Of a stretch of 34,472 bases of DNA, positions 14,582 to 22,322 are shown one piece after another. The notes under the pieces were generated by a model that saw only the letters and a program-made list of their open reading frames with translations, had not been told where the DNA came from and did no database searches. The first letter of the stretch is position 1, and every line of letters begins with the position of its first letter. Source of the DNA: Chloroflexota bacterium (lineage in GTDB: Bacteria; Chloroflexota; UBA11872; VXOZ01); assembly GCA_022824225.1 (NCBI GenBank), contig JAJEAH010000070.1, positions 1-34,472 on the forward strand. The letters run 5' to 3'. Both the position numbers and the translations under genes were made by a program.

Positions 14582-15976
14582 GTGAACTGCATCGTGATCT
14601 GCCTGGATACGTTCCGCGCCGACTGCATCCGCTATCTCGGCGCGCAGCACATGCAGACGCCCAATCTCGACGCGCTGGCGCGAGACGGGGTCTGGTTCGA
14701 CAACGCCTATGCTGAGGCCCTGCCGACGGTGCCGGTACGCCGGTCGCTCTTTACGGGCATGCGCGGCTTTCCCTGGCGGTGGGTGCGCGATACGATGGGC
14801 TCCTCGCCCAACGCCGTGAACATTCCCGGTTGGCACGGCGTCCCGCCCCACCAGCCAACCTTGGCCGAGCGCCTCTCCCGCGCGGGTTACGTCACCGGTT
14901 TCGTGGCCGATACGCCCCATCTCTTCAAGCCGACCATGAACTTCACCCGCGGCTTCATGAACTGGGAGTTCTTCCGCGGCCAGGAGGCCGATCCGCATCG
15001 CCTCGGCACGCCGGCCGAACTTCACGCGGACCGCTACAGCCACCACCCGGACGACCTGCCGTTCTGGTTTCGCCAGTGGCTCTGGAACATCAAGGACCGC
15101 CGCACGGAGGAAGACTACACGTTTCCCAGGTGCATCCGCCGCGCCATCCAATTCATGGAGGAAAGCCGGGAACTGCATCCCTTCTTCCTGTGGATCGATT
15201 CATTCGAGGCCCACGAGCCGTGGCAGCCGCCGTCCGCGTATGCCGACGCCTATATGGACGCGCCCTGGCAGGGCGTCGAGCCCGTAGCGCCGCGCAACGA
15301 GACCTGGACGCCGGCGGAAGAAGAACGTGTGCGGGCGCTCTACTACGGCTCCCTGACGTTCATGGATAAGTGGATTGGCGTGTTGCTGGACCACCTGGCC
15401 GAGAGCGGCTTGCTCGACGAGACCGTCGTCGTCTTTACGTCGGATCACGGCACGCAACTCAACGAGCACGGCGAGTTCGGCAAGACGTCTAAGCACATGA
15501 ACGCCTACACCACTCGCGTGAACATGCTGGTGCGCCACCCGGACGGACCCCGCGACACCGTGGTCACGCCGTTCGTGCAGCACATCGACGTTGCCCCAAC
15601 CATCCTGCGGTGGCTGGGTGTGCCCCACGACCGCATGGACGGAGAGGACATGTGGCCGCTCGCCACCGGCCAACGGGACTCCCTGCGCGACTGGGTGCTC
15701 GCGGTCTGGGCGTATGAAGCGAGCGTGCGCGACCACACCTGGAACGCGGTGGTGAACGTCCAGGAACCCGATCCGCAGTGGAAGCTCTACCGTATCGACC
15801 AAGACCGGGACAACTTCGACGACGTAGCCCCCCGATACCCGGATGTGGTGGCAACGCAACGGACCAGGCTGGAAGGTTTCCTAGGCGAACCGCTGCCCGC
15901 CCGCCTGCCGAGCGTTCGCCCGGGCAGCAACTATCCCATGCAGGACTTTCTGAGAGCGCGCCTGCAAAGGGAATGA
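14582..15976 (+). CDS. Sulfatase-fold hydrolase, paralogue 2, with Thr at the nucleophile position
   Basis: This 464-residue protein is about 80 percent identical to the preceding gene; by hand count roughly 174 of the first 213 aligned residues match. It keeps the metal-site segments CLDTFRAD and TSDHG and the same substitution, TVPVRRSLFTG, with Thr49 where sulfatases have Cys or Ser. It lacks a signal peptide. The start is a GTG following GGAGCGGCGAC. The gene lies 78 bp after paralogue 1 on the same strand, so the two form a tandem duplicate and probably one transcript. Differences cluster at likely substrate-facing positions (for example DTYHLF versus DTPHLF), which could reflect different specificity. 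Conservation of Thr in both copies argues against a sequencing error or simple decay. Confidence 0.85.
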   Translation: MNCIVICLDTFRADCIRYLGAQHMQTPNLDALARDGVWFDNAYAEALPTVPVRRSLFTGMRGFPWRWVRDTMGSSPNAVNIPGWHGVPPHQPTLAERLSRAGYVTGFVADTPHLFKPTMNFTRGFMNWEFFRGQEADPHRLGTPAELHADRYSHHPDDLPFWFRQWLWNIKDRRTEEDYTFPRCIRRAIQFMEESRELHPFFLWIDSFEAHEPWQPPSAYADAYMDAPWQGVEPVAPRNETWTPAEEERVRALYYGSLTFMDKWIGVLLDHLAESGLLDETVVVFTSDHGTQLNEHGEFGKTSKHMNAYTTRVNMLVRHPDGPRDTVVTPFVQHIDVAPTILRWLGVPHDRMDGEDMWPLATGQRDSLRDWVLAVWAYEASVRDHTWNAVVNVQEPDPQWKLYRIDQDRDNFDDVAPRYPDVVATQRTRLEGFLGEPLPARLPSVRPGSNYPMQDFLRARLQRE

Positions 15977-16071
15977 CGATCCACGATGGCCTGTGTGGCG
16001 GAGTTGCTATTGGGGTAGACGTTAACTACAGACGTTAACGGCCCGTTTATTAAAGGAAAACAGCATTTTCT

Positions 16072-16099
16072 TTAACAAAACGCGGTTGAGGCTTATACT
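16072..16099 (+). promoter_or_regulatory. Predicted promoter upstream of the alpha/beta hydrolase
   Basis: TTAACA (16072-16077) and TATACT (16094-16099) are separated by 16 bp; each matches five of six sigma-70 consensus bases. The surrounding 16015-16080 is AT-rich. Transcription would start near 16106, giving a leader of about 300 nt before the hydrolase ATG at 16414. Confidence 0.45.
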
Positions 16100-16135
16100 C
16101 AGTCAGATTGCTTGTGCCCTGGGGTTTCACCCTAA

Positions 16136-16154
16136 CTCTCTCCATTGGAGAGAG
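16136..16154. other. Perfect hairpin in the hydrolase leader
   Basis: CTCTCTCC (16136-16143) and GGAGAGAG (16147-16154) form a perfect 8-bp stem with an ATT loop, about 30 nt after the predicted transcription start. It could be a leader structure or part of a dispersed repeat. No T run follows, so it is not called a terminator. The rest of 16155-16413 has no gene that I can support. Confidence 0.4.
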
Positions 16155-16413
16155 GGGACTGTTCCAGCGTGTGGCGATCTGTCAAAATCCGGTTTGCGGT
16201 GCGTTAGTTTCTGAGCTAGAAGTATGCGGCATTCTTCGAGAGATTGCGGGCCGGTCTCGCGGGAGAGTATTCATTTACGACGAGTACTTCACTCCCTTCC
16301 AGGTTGAAAACACCAAGCCACCGCAAGCCGCAAGAGTGATCAGTCCTCTTTCGAAAAGCGAGTGCCTCTTCAGCTTCCAGGCGGTCGATTTCTGCTATGG
16401 GCGGGAGGGAGAG

Positions 16414-17238
16414 ATGCAGCAAATTGCTGAATCGGGGAGTGTCACAGCGGACGACGGCGCCGAGATCGCCTACACGCTTCGAGGACCTGAGACGCCGCAC
16501 ACGCTCCTGTTTTGCCCGGGGCTTGGCGCGACGCAACTGGGATACTCGGCGGACGCCGACTACTTTGCCGGGTTGGGGCGACGGACGCTTACCTTTGACC
16601 TGCGCGGCTGCGGCCGTTCGCCGGGCCCGCGCCGAGTGACCGCGGCGTCCTTCACTGTCGCGCGGCTGGCGGACGACGTCATTTGCCTCCTCGATGCGCT
16701 TGGCGTGCAGAGTGTGGATTTCGTCGGTCACTCCCTGGGCGGTGTCATCGGGCTTGACATGATCAGCCGCGCCCCATCGCGCGTGCGGAGCCTGATCACC
16801 TACGGCACGACGTATCAGATCGACACCTCCTGGCTTACCTATGCGCTCGTAGCGCTGGTTTCCAAGCTGATCGGGACGAAACGGCTGGCCGCTCTTTTCT
16901 CAAGAATGGGGACGGCATACGACCATCCCCGTCAGGTGATAAAGACAATGCTCGCGGAATCTCCGGTGGACGTCACAAATCGCATCCGCCGTAGCATCCG
17001 TCGCTACGATTACCGCTCCGCAGCCGCTTCCTGGCCCGGCCCAATTCTGCTGATTCGCGGGTCGCAGGACAAGGAGATCAACCGCTGGCTCCCCGCAACC
17101 CTCGCGGCCCTCGCGCAGAAGCCGAACTTCCATCTAGCTGAGGTCGCGGGCGCCGGGCATTTCACTAACCTTGACAAACCCCAAGAAGTCCGTGAAATCA
17201 CCGCGCGGTTCCTGGAGCGATTGGACAGCGGCGGCTAG
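16414..17238 (+). CDS. Alpha/beta-fold hydrolase
   Basis: The 274-residue protein has the alpha/beta hydrolase core: CPGLGAT (34-40, oxyanion region), the nucleophile elbow GHSLGG with Ser107, acid Asp219 in RGSQDKEIN, and His249 in GAGHFTN. The triad is complete. Such proteins hydrolyse esters, lactones or C-C bonds, or act as haloperoxidase-like enzymes; the substrate is unknown. There is no signal peptide. The ATG at 16414 is chosen for GGGAGG six bases upstream; the open frame before it (from 16108) has no protein-like character. It is transcribed in the same direction as the sulfatase-fold pair but more than 400 bp away, with its own predicted promoter. Confidence 0.87.
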   Translation: MQQIAESGSVTADDGAEIAYTLRGPETPHTLLFCPGLGATQLGYSADADYFAGLGRRTLTFDLRGCGRSPGPRRVTAASFTVARLADDVICLLDALGVQSVDFVGHSLGGVIGLDMISRAPSRVRSLITYGTTYQIDTSWLTYALVALVSKLIGTKRLAALFSRMGTAYDHPRQVIKTMLAESPVDVTNRIRRSIRRYDYRSAAASWPGPILLIRGSQDKEINRWLPATLAALAQKPNFHLAEVAGAGHFTNLDKPQEVREITARFLERLDSGG

Positions 17239-17389
17239 GACTCGGGAAACCGGAGAAAGGGATTTAGTCCCTCGATCTTCGCTCATACCGGAGAAAAACA
17301 AGAGACGGATTTGAAGCATGTCCCATCAGACCCATTCCAGCACCCGCGCGTCCCAGGGCAAGGCTAGTAGTCAATCTATACCGTAGATT

Positions 17390-17398
17390 TGGTACACT
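17390..17398 (+). promoter_or_regulatory. Extended -10 box upstream of the PaREP1/HEPN-like gene
   Basis: TG (17390-17391) plus one base and TACACT (17393-17398) form an extended -10 element without a recognisable -35. Transcription would start near 17405, just before the AGGAGG at 17421-17426. Confidence 0.4.
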
Positions 17399-17431
17399 AT
17401 CAGGGCAGGGATGCTCATTTAGGAGGACCCA

Positions 17432-17803
17432 ATGACAGGGAACGGCAGAGATGAAGCGGTCGAAATGCACTTGCGAACTAGCCGGCAATTCATGCTCCAA
17501 GCGCAGGAAGAGTTCGACGCTGGTGACAGACTCCAGGCCTCAGAAAAGGCGTGGGGCGCGGCTGCACACGCAGTAAAAGCTATTGCCGAACAGAGAGGAT
17601 TGGAGCACAAAACTCACGCCCGGCTCTTCATTGCAGTCGATCATATTGCTGAAGATACCGAGTGTCCTGAATTACGCACGCTCTTTAGCCACGCGAGTTC
17701 CTTGCACCAGAATTTCTACGAGAACTGGCAAACGGAAAAGTTTGTGCAAGACGGCATCAACCAAGTAAGACAACTGGTTGAAAAGCTACAAGCGTTTGCA
17801 TGA
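17432..17803 (+). CDS. Small PaREP1/HEPN-like helical protein
   Basis: The 123-residue, helix-rich protein matches the PaREP1-type pattern: an N-terminal helix with AQEEFDAGDRLQASEKAWGA, then AHAVKAIAEQRGLEHKTH and a C-terminal helix with FYENWQTEKFVQDGINQV. PaREP1 is related to HEPN domains, which bind nucleotides or RNA, and some are toxins. An Arg followed six residues later by His (RGLEHKTH) resembles the HEPN RNase motif but sits mid-protein, so catalysis is not claimed. No nucleotidyltransferase antitoxin gene adjoins it. AGGAGG five bases before the ATG and a compact promoter suggest a well-expressed single gene. Family assignment is from memory of the pattern. Confidence 0.7.
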   Translation: MTGNGRDEAVEMHLRTSRQFMLQAQEEFDAGDRLQASEKAWGAAAHAVKAIAEQRGLEHKTHARLFIAVDHIAEDTECPELRTLFSHASSLHQNFYENWQTEKFVQDGINQVRQLVEKLQAFA

Positions 17804-18030
17804 TCCAGACTGAGCCTCTCTAGCCTCAATCTACCCATTGCGGTTTCCCCTGCTCAGACCTACTCTTGCAATCCTCGGTGTCACTGCGACGGTGTATTCT
17901 GTGTTACAAGTGATTGTACTTCTGCCATCTTCCTGATAGTCCTCAACATCTGGCAGTAACGATTCTCCTTGCTAAGTAGCCGCACGCCATTCCCGCAGGC
18001 CCTCGATCGCTTTTCCAGCCAAGCGACACG

Positions 18031-18468
18031 CTATGACAACAGCCGCCGTGTACGCCAGGCGCGGTAGGCGAAGAGCAGCGGTAAACCCAAAACGAAGAGC
18101 CGCCCGATGAGGCCCCATAGGATTTGGCGGCGATAGACGTACTCGATCTCGTCCCGCACCGTGGTCAGACCGTCTCCGCTCTCGGTGAAGGTATGGCGGT
18201 GGGCCCAATGCGCGAACGGGCCGCTGATTTGCCTGTCGGCAAAGCCAGCGTCGCTTACCGACTCGATGGCGGCGCGCCAGCGGATGGGAATGGGGCCGAG
18301 CCAGAGCGTGAAACGCATCTCGTCACCGGAAGACAGCACCTCGGGCGCCGACTGGATGCGCACGATGATAGGCGGCGGCGTGATCTCGACGAGGCTCTGC
18401 CGCCTGCGGTGAAATGCAGCCACCGTTTCGCGCGGCGCGGCGACCGTAAACTCGTGCCGGAAGGCCAT
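18031..18468 (-). CDS. SRPBCC (START-like) family protein
   Basis: The 145-residue protein begins MAFRHEFTVAAPRETVAAFH, the usual first strand and helix of SRPBCC ligand-binding proteins. It continues with RFTLWLGPIPIRWRAAIESV and FTESGDGLTTVRDEIEYVY, alternating strands of the same fold. The C-terminal helix is unusually hydrophobic (GRLFVLGLPLLFAY) and may lie on or in the membrane. SRPBCC proteins bind hydrophobic ligands or catalyse cyclisation; no substrate is evident. Its ATG overlaps the stop of the class V aminotransferase gene by one base (TGATG), so the two are translationally coupled. Confidence 0.8.
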   Translation of the reverse strand: MAFRHEFTVAAPRETVAAFHRRRQSLVEITPPPIIVRIQSAPEVLSSGDEMRFTLWLGPIPIRWRAAIESVSDAGFADRQISGPFAHWAHRHTFTESGDGLTTVRDEIEYVYRRQILWGLIGRLFVLGLPLLFAYRAWRTRRLLS

Positions 18469-19595
18469 CAGCCGTCCGGCGCAAAGGGGCGCAGCGCGTC
18501 AAGGTAAGAAGAAACGTCCGCGCTGTTGTTATAGAGGTGGAGGGACGCGCGCACGCGGCCGTCGCCGCCCCACGTGTGCACGTTCTTGGCGATGAGGGCG
18601 TCGCGCACGGCGACGGCATCTTCTACAGCGATTGCAATGTTGCCTGCCCGGCGCGCTCGTTCCACTGGCGTCATCACGGTCCAGCCCTGGCCCTGCAAGC
18701 CCGCGATGAGTTCATCCCCCAACGCCTCCACGTGGGCGCCGATGCGGTCTGCGCCAAACTGCTGCACGTAGCGGACGCCATTCTCCAGGGCGTAGATGGC
18801 CGCATACGCCGGCATGCCCAACTCGAAACGCTCGGCCGTGGGTTTCCAGTTGATTCTCTCAAAGCGATCGTCGCTGAGAAAGTTCTCCACGGCAAACCAC
18901 CCCACGGCCCCGGGGGCAAAGTCCGGCAGCCGCGCGCGGTTCCAGTAGAGCACGCCGCCGCCGTGGATGCCGAGCAGCCACTTATACGTGCTCGCCACCG
19001 CAAAGTCGTAGTCGCTTACGTCCACCGGCACGACGCCCAGCGATTGGGTCACGTCCGCCAGCAGCAGCGCGCCGTGGGCGTGGGCGGCAGCCGCAATTGG
19101 GGCCAGATCGAGCCGCAGACCGGACAAATAGCTTACGTGGCTCACCGCCACCAGGCGCGTGCGGTCGTTGATCTGCGCAATAACCTCTTCGGGCGTAAAC
19201 TGCCAGTCCCGGCTGCGCGCCAAACGCACCTCGACGCCGTGTTCCTGCATCTGTATCCACGGCAGCACCGTGCTGGGAAACTCCAGGTCGTTGGTGACGA
19301 TGTTGTCACCGGGCCGGAAGTCGATGCCGCTGGCGATGAGCACGATGGCTTCCGAGGCGCTGCCCACCAGGCCGATGTCGTCCGCCGCGCAATCCATGAG
19401 CGCCGCCAGCCGCTGCTTGCAGCGTGCCTCAGTGGCAATATGCTCCGCTCGCCCGGCCTCGGCGCGGGAGCGTTCGTGCAGGTAGCGCGTCAGCGCCTGG
19501 GTTTGAGACTTCAGCGGAGCCGACTCCGCACCGGTATAGAGATAGGCGGAGTCCGCCACACCGATGAAGTCCTGCCGGGGTGCGAGGGATTGCAT
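18468..19595 (-). CDS. Class V aminotransferase-fold PLP enzyme
   Basis: The 375-residue PLP enzyme is of the cysteine desulfurase / isopenicillin-N epimerase type. Lys205 in ASTYKWLLG should bind PLP, Asp181 with Gln184 (LLADVTQSLG) contact the ring, and His153 (AVSHVSYLSG) stacks over it. GSASEAI (78-84) forms the phosphate-binding loop. No catalytic Cys loop typical of cysteine desulfurases is seen in the C-terminal part, which favours an epimerase, lyase or aminotransferase role. The ATG at 19595 follows a weak AAAGG. The downstream SRPBCC gene overlaps by one base, implying a joint function. Confidence 0.87.
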   Translation of the reverse strand: MQSLAPRQDFIGVADSAYLYTGAESAPLKSQTQALTRYLHERSRAEAGRAEHIATEARCKQRLAALMDCAADDIGLVGSASEAIVLIASGIDFRPGDNIVTNDLEFPSTVLPWIQMQEHGVEVRLARSRDWQFTPEEVIAQINDRTRLVAVSHVSYLSGLRLDLAPIAAAAHAHGALLLADVTQSLGVVPVDVSDYDFAVASTYKWLLGIHGGGVLYWNRARLPDFAPGAVGWFAVENFLSDDRFERINWKPTAERFELGMPAYAAIYALENGVRYVQQFGADRIGAHVEALGDELIAGLQGQGWTVMTPVERARRAGNIAIAVEDAVAVRDALIAKNVHTWGGDGRVRASLHLYNNSADVSSYLDALRPFAPDG

Positions 19596-19710
19596 GTCCT
19601 GATGCCTTTCTTAAGTCCAGGTGAACACGTTGTGCTTGCTCTCTTTGAGATCCCGCGCAAGCGGGAATGACGGAACCTGCCGTGCTGTTCTCTTGGCAAT
19701 GAGAGCCGTG

Positions 19711-19741
19711 GACGCAGGTTGCAGACCTGCGCTACCGGAGC
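19711..19741. repeat. Palindromic dispersed repeat, family B, copy 2
   Basis: GACGCAGGTTGCAGACCTGC followed by GCTACCGGAGC matches 8974-9006 with one change in the core. It lies between the SMP-30 gene and the aminotransferase gene. Confidence 0.75.
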
Positions 19742-19825
19742 GAAAGCGCCCAAGCCAGCTATTCCCATGGCTATACCGAACGGTTGGTAGCTGGCACGGG
19801 CGTGACGGGGCGTTAGGAGAGACTA

Positions 19826-20704
19826 TTAGCCGCCGAAGCGGAACGACGGTACGCCTTGGTACGGCATCTGGATTGCGAAAAGGCCCCCTGCCAGGGGTTG
19901 CCGCGCCAGGTCGGCGGCGTCGAGTTGCTGGGCGGCGGACGTGATGTAGAGCGTGTCCAGATTGGCACCGCCGAACGCGCACGCCGTTACCTGGGTAACC
20001 GGCAGGTCAATCTTCTCCATGAGCGCGCCGGAATGAGGGTTCCAACGGCACACGCGCGAGCCGCCGTAATGGGCGACCCAGAGCATGCCGTCGGCGTCGA
20101 TGGCCATGCCGTCGGGCATGCCGGCGTCGTCCGGCACGGCCACGGCAACCCGCTCGTTGGCGATGTCGCCGGTGTCGTTGTCGTAGTCATAGGCCCGCAC
20201 GTTCTGGCGCAAGGTATCGATGTAGTACATAGTCGTGTGATCGAGGCTCCAGACGATACCGTTGGAGATGCCGACGCCGTCGAAGATCGTGTGGACGCTG
20301 AGATCGGTGTCCAGGCGATAGAGGCCGCCGGAGTCCTTTGGGTCCTCGTACGCCATGGTGCCGGCCCAGAAGCGGCCGCCCGGATCGCACTTGCCGTCGT
20401 TGAAGCGGTTGCCGGTAACGTGCGCCTCGGGATTGGCGATGAGCGATAAATCCTGAGATTCCGGGTCGAACGACGCAAAGCCCTGTTGCACCGCCAGCAT
20501 CAAGCCCCCGGCCTCGCGCAGCACCACCGTGCCCACGTGCTGGCCCACGTCCAAGCCGCGGTTCTCGCCGGTGGCCGGATCGTACACGTAGACCTTGGAG
20601 TTGAGAATATCCACCCAGTACAGCACCTGTTCGCGTTCGTCCCACAGCGGCCCTTCGCCCACCAAGGCATGGGCATCCACCAAGAGTTCGACAGCATTTG
20701 CCAC
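19826..20704 (-). CDS. SMP-30/gluconolactonase-family protein (regucalcin-like)
   Basis: The 292-residue beta-propeller has the classical SMP-30 metal site: Glu18 (VGEGPLWDE), Asn102-Asp103 (NRFNDGKCDPGG), Asn148 (GISNGIVWS) and Asp198 (GMPDGMAID). It is closer to regucalcin-type lactonases than the protein at 9216-10040, because it keeps RFNDGKCDP and RFWAGTM. The likely role is sugar-lactone hydrolysis in the cytoplasm. The GTG at 20704 is chosen because GAGAGGT lies six bases upstream; the longer frame (to 20908) crosses GC-rich noncoding DNA. It is divergent from the Gfo/Idh/MocA gene, a frequent partner type in sugar catabolism. Confidence 0.9.
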   Translation of the reverse strand: MANAVELLVDAHALVGEGPLWDEREQVLYWVDILNSKVYVYDPATGENRGLDVGQHVGTVVLREAGGLMLAVQQGFASFDPESQDLSLIANPEAHVTGNRFNDGKCDPGGRFWAGTMAYEDPKDSGGLYRLDTDLSVHTIFDGVGISNGIVWSLDHTTMYYIDTLRQNVRAYDYDNDTGDIANERVAVAVPDDAGMPDGMAIDADGMLWVAHYGGSRVCRWNPHSGALMEKIDLPVTQVTACAFGGANLDTLYITSAAQQLDAADLARQPLAGGLFAIQMPYQGVPSFRFGG

Positions 20705-21017
20705 GGTTCTACCTCTCCCCACCTGCCTGCGCAGGATTCCGCGTGCGTATTCACTCTGTGCCAATGCACAACCACCTCTGATGATAGACTCTACCTTGCC
20801 GGTCTGGCGAACGGAGACCCGGTGTAAGTCTTTATCCACGGGGCCGGGGCCGGATAGATGACGCCGCCCCCTCGGCAGCCGCCGCCGGACCGCCGCGCCG
20901 CGCGCCATTTGGCCGCCGCGCCGTCGTTGGCGCGCGGCGCTTGTGTTTCCGCCCTGCTGCTTCTATCATGGGGCGGAAGCAGCCACAAACGCCGGGACAC
21001 CGAACACGGAGGGACCC
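20705..21017. other. Divergent intergenic region between lactonase and oxidoreductase genes
   Basis: These 313 bp carry the upstream regions of both divergent genes. A short inverted repeat TGTGC-CAAT-GCACA (about 20758-20771) is the only operator-like site seen. No confident promoter pair and no gene is seen. Confidence 0.3.
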
Positions 21018-21998
21018 ATGCCAGGCCCGAGCACCGTTCGCATTTGCATGATTGGCGCGGGCAGCCTTGCCAACGCTATGCACTATCCGTCGTTGAGCGA
21101 AATGGAAGACGTGGAAATCGCCGCCGCGTGCGACCTGAACACCGAGAGGCTCCAGCAAACGGCGGCAAAGTTCAATATCGCCGCCACCTATTCCGACTAC
21201 CGCGAAATGTTGGACGCGGAGAAACCGGACGGCGTCTACTGCCTGATGCCGCCGCACCACCTCTTCGACATCTCGATAAATGTTCTACAGCGGGGCCATA
21301 ATCTCTTCGTGGAAAAGCCGCCGGGACTCAATGCCTACCAGACCAGCAGCCTGGCCAAGACGGCCGCCAAGTATGGCGCGCTCACCATGACAGCCTTCAA
21401 CCGCCGCTTCATCCCGCTCATGCGCGAGGTGCGCGCCCAGGTGGAAGCGCGGGGGCCTATCATCCAATTTCAGTCCGTCTTCCTGAAGCACCAGTTCACC
21501 ACGCCGGGCGACCTGCCCTACTACGCCGGCGCAACCGACATCTTGAGCTGCGATGCCGTGCATGCCGTTGACGTCTGCCGCTGGCTGGGCGGTAGCGACG
21601 TGGCGGCGGTGGCCAGCGACGTGCGCGAGGAGTATTCCGACTATCCGAACGTATTCAACGCCCTCATGCGCTTCGAAAATGGGTGCGCCGGTTTCCTGCA
21701 GGCCAATTGGGTGGCCGGCACCCGGCGGCACATTTTCGAGATACACGGCAAGGGCATCACGGCCTACATCGACCCCGACGAAACGGCCAAGGTCTATACC
21801 GACGGCAAGGCGGAACCCACGGTGCTGGACGTCAACGAGGTCGCCGGCAACGATGCGCGCTACCACGCCTACGGCTTCTTTGGCGAAAACCGGCACTTCA
21901 TCGACTGCATCAAGACCGGCCGCCAACCCGACACGAACTTTGCCGACGCCACCAAGACCATGGAACTCGTGGACGCTATCTACCACTCGGTGCTGTAG
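21018..21998 (+). CDS. Gfo/Idh/MocA-family oxidoreductase
   Basis: The 326-residue protein has an N-terminal Rossmann fold with GAGSLA (13-18), CDLNTERL at the second strand, and the family motif FVEKPPGL with Glu99-Lys100-Pro101. The C-terminal domain contains SCDAVHAVDVCRWLGG, matching the usual HxxD active-site segment. Family members oxidise or reduce sugars, inositols or their derivatives with NAD(P). The substrate is unknown. GGAGGGA lies three bases before the ATG at 21018. It is divergent from the SMP-30 lactonase gene, which suggests, but does not prove, shared substrate metabolism. Confidence 0.9.
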   Translation: MPGPSTVRICMIGAGSLANAMHYPSLSEMEDVEIAAACDLNTERLQQTAAKFNIAATYSDYREMLDAEKPDGVYCLMPPHHLFDISINVLQRGHNLFVEKPPGLNAYQTSSLAKTAAKYGALTMTAFNRRFIPLMREVRAQVEARGPIIQFQSVFLKHQFTTPGDLPYYAGATDILSCDAVHAVDVCRWLGGSDVAAVASDVREEYSDYPNVFNALMRFENGCAGFLQANWVAGTRRHIFEIHGKGITAYIDPDETAKVYTDGKAEPTVLDVNEVAGNDARYHAYGFFGENRHFIDCIKTGRQPDTNFADATKTMELVDAIYHSVL

Positions 21999-22178
21999 CG
22001 GATTCCCCTATGGGTTAAGCGGGCGCGGGCAGGCATGCGGCCTGCCCGCTCTTGCGGTCATCCGTCTTGTCCGGTCAGCGCCAGCTATCGCAGAGCCGGC
22101 GCGCCGCCGCTAAGGCGTTGGTAGCGATCTCGGGCCTAGCTTGTTTTTCGGCTCCGCAGCCGAGTAGTCCCCTCTGCA

Positions 22179-22322
22179 ATGAAGCGCCCCAACATGAAGG
22201 TTGCTCGTAACCTATCTGACTACGCCACATACCTGCTTGCCGCCGCCTGGGCGCTTGTCCTGGCCTTCACGGTTTTCCTAGCTGTAGACGCGTTCATCGA
22301 TTGGAAGGGGTTTGAGAATTAA
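22179..22322 (+). CDS. Possible 47-residue single-span membrane peptide
   Basis: An ATG at 22179 opens a 47-codon frame. The product has a basic start (MKRPNMKVARNLSDY), one hydrophobic helix (LLAAAWALVLAFTVFLAV) and a short polar end (DWKGFEN). The frame overlaps the start of the GT39-like gene by 11 bases. No strong Shine-Dalgarno precedes the ATG; the second ATG (Met6) is also possible. The positive-inside layout and the overlap with a membrane glycosyltransferase gene favour a real peptide. It could also be a chance frame in the leader. Confidence 0.4.
   Translation: MKRPNMKVARNLSDYATYLLAAAWALVLAFTVFLAVDAFIDWKGFEN

Noticed and set aside
13706-15178. A 490-codon open frame antisense to the two sulfatase-fold genes
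   Set aside because: It spans two well-supported genes and the gap between them and resembles no family. Its openness follows from the GC-rich codon use of the real genes; its two halves repeat because the genes are paralogues.
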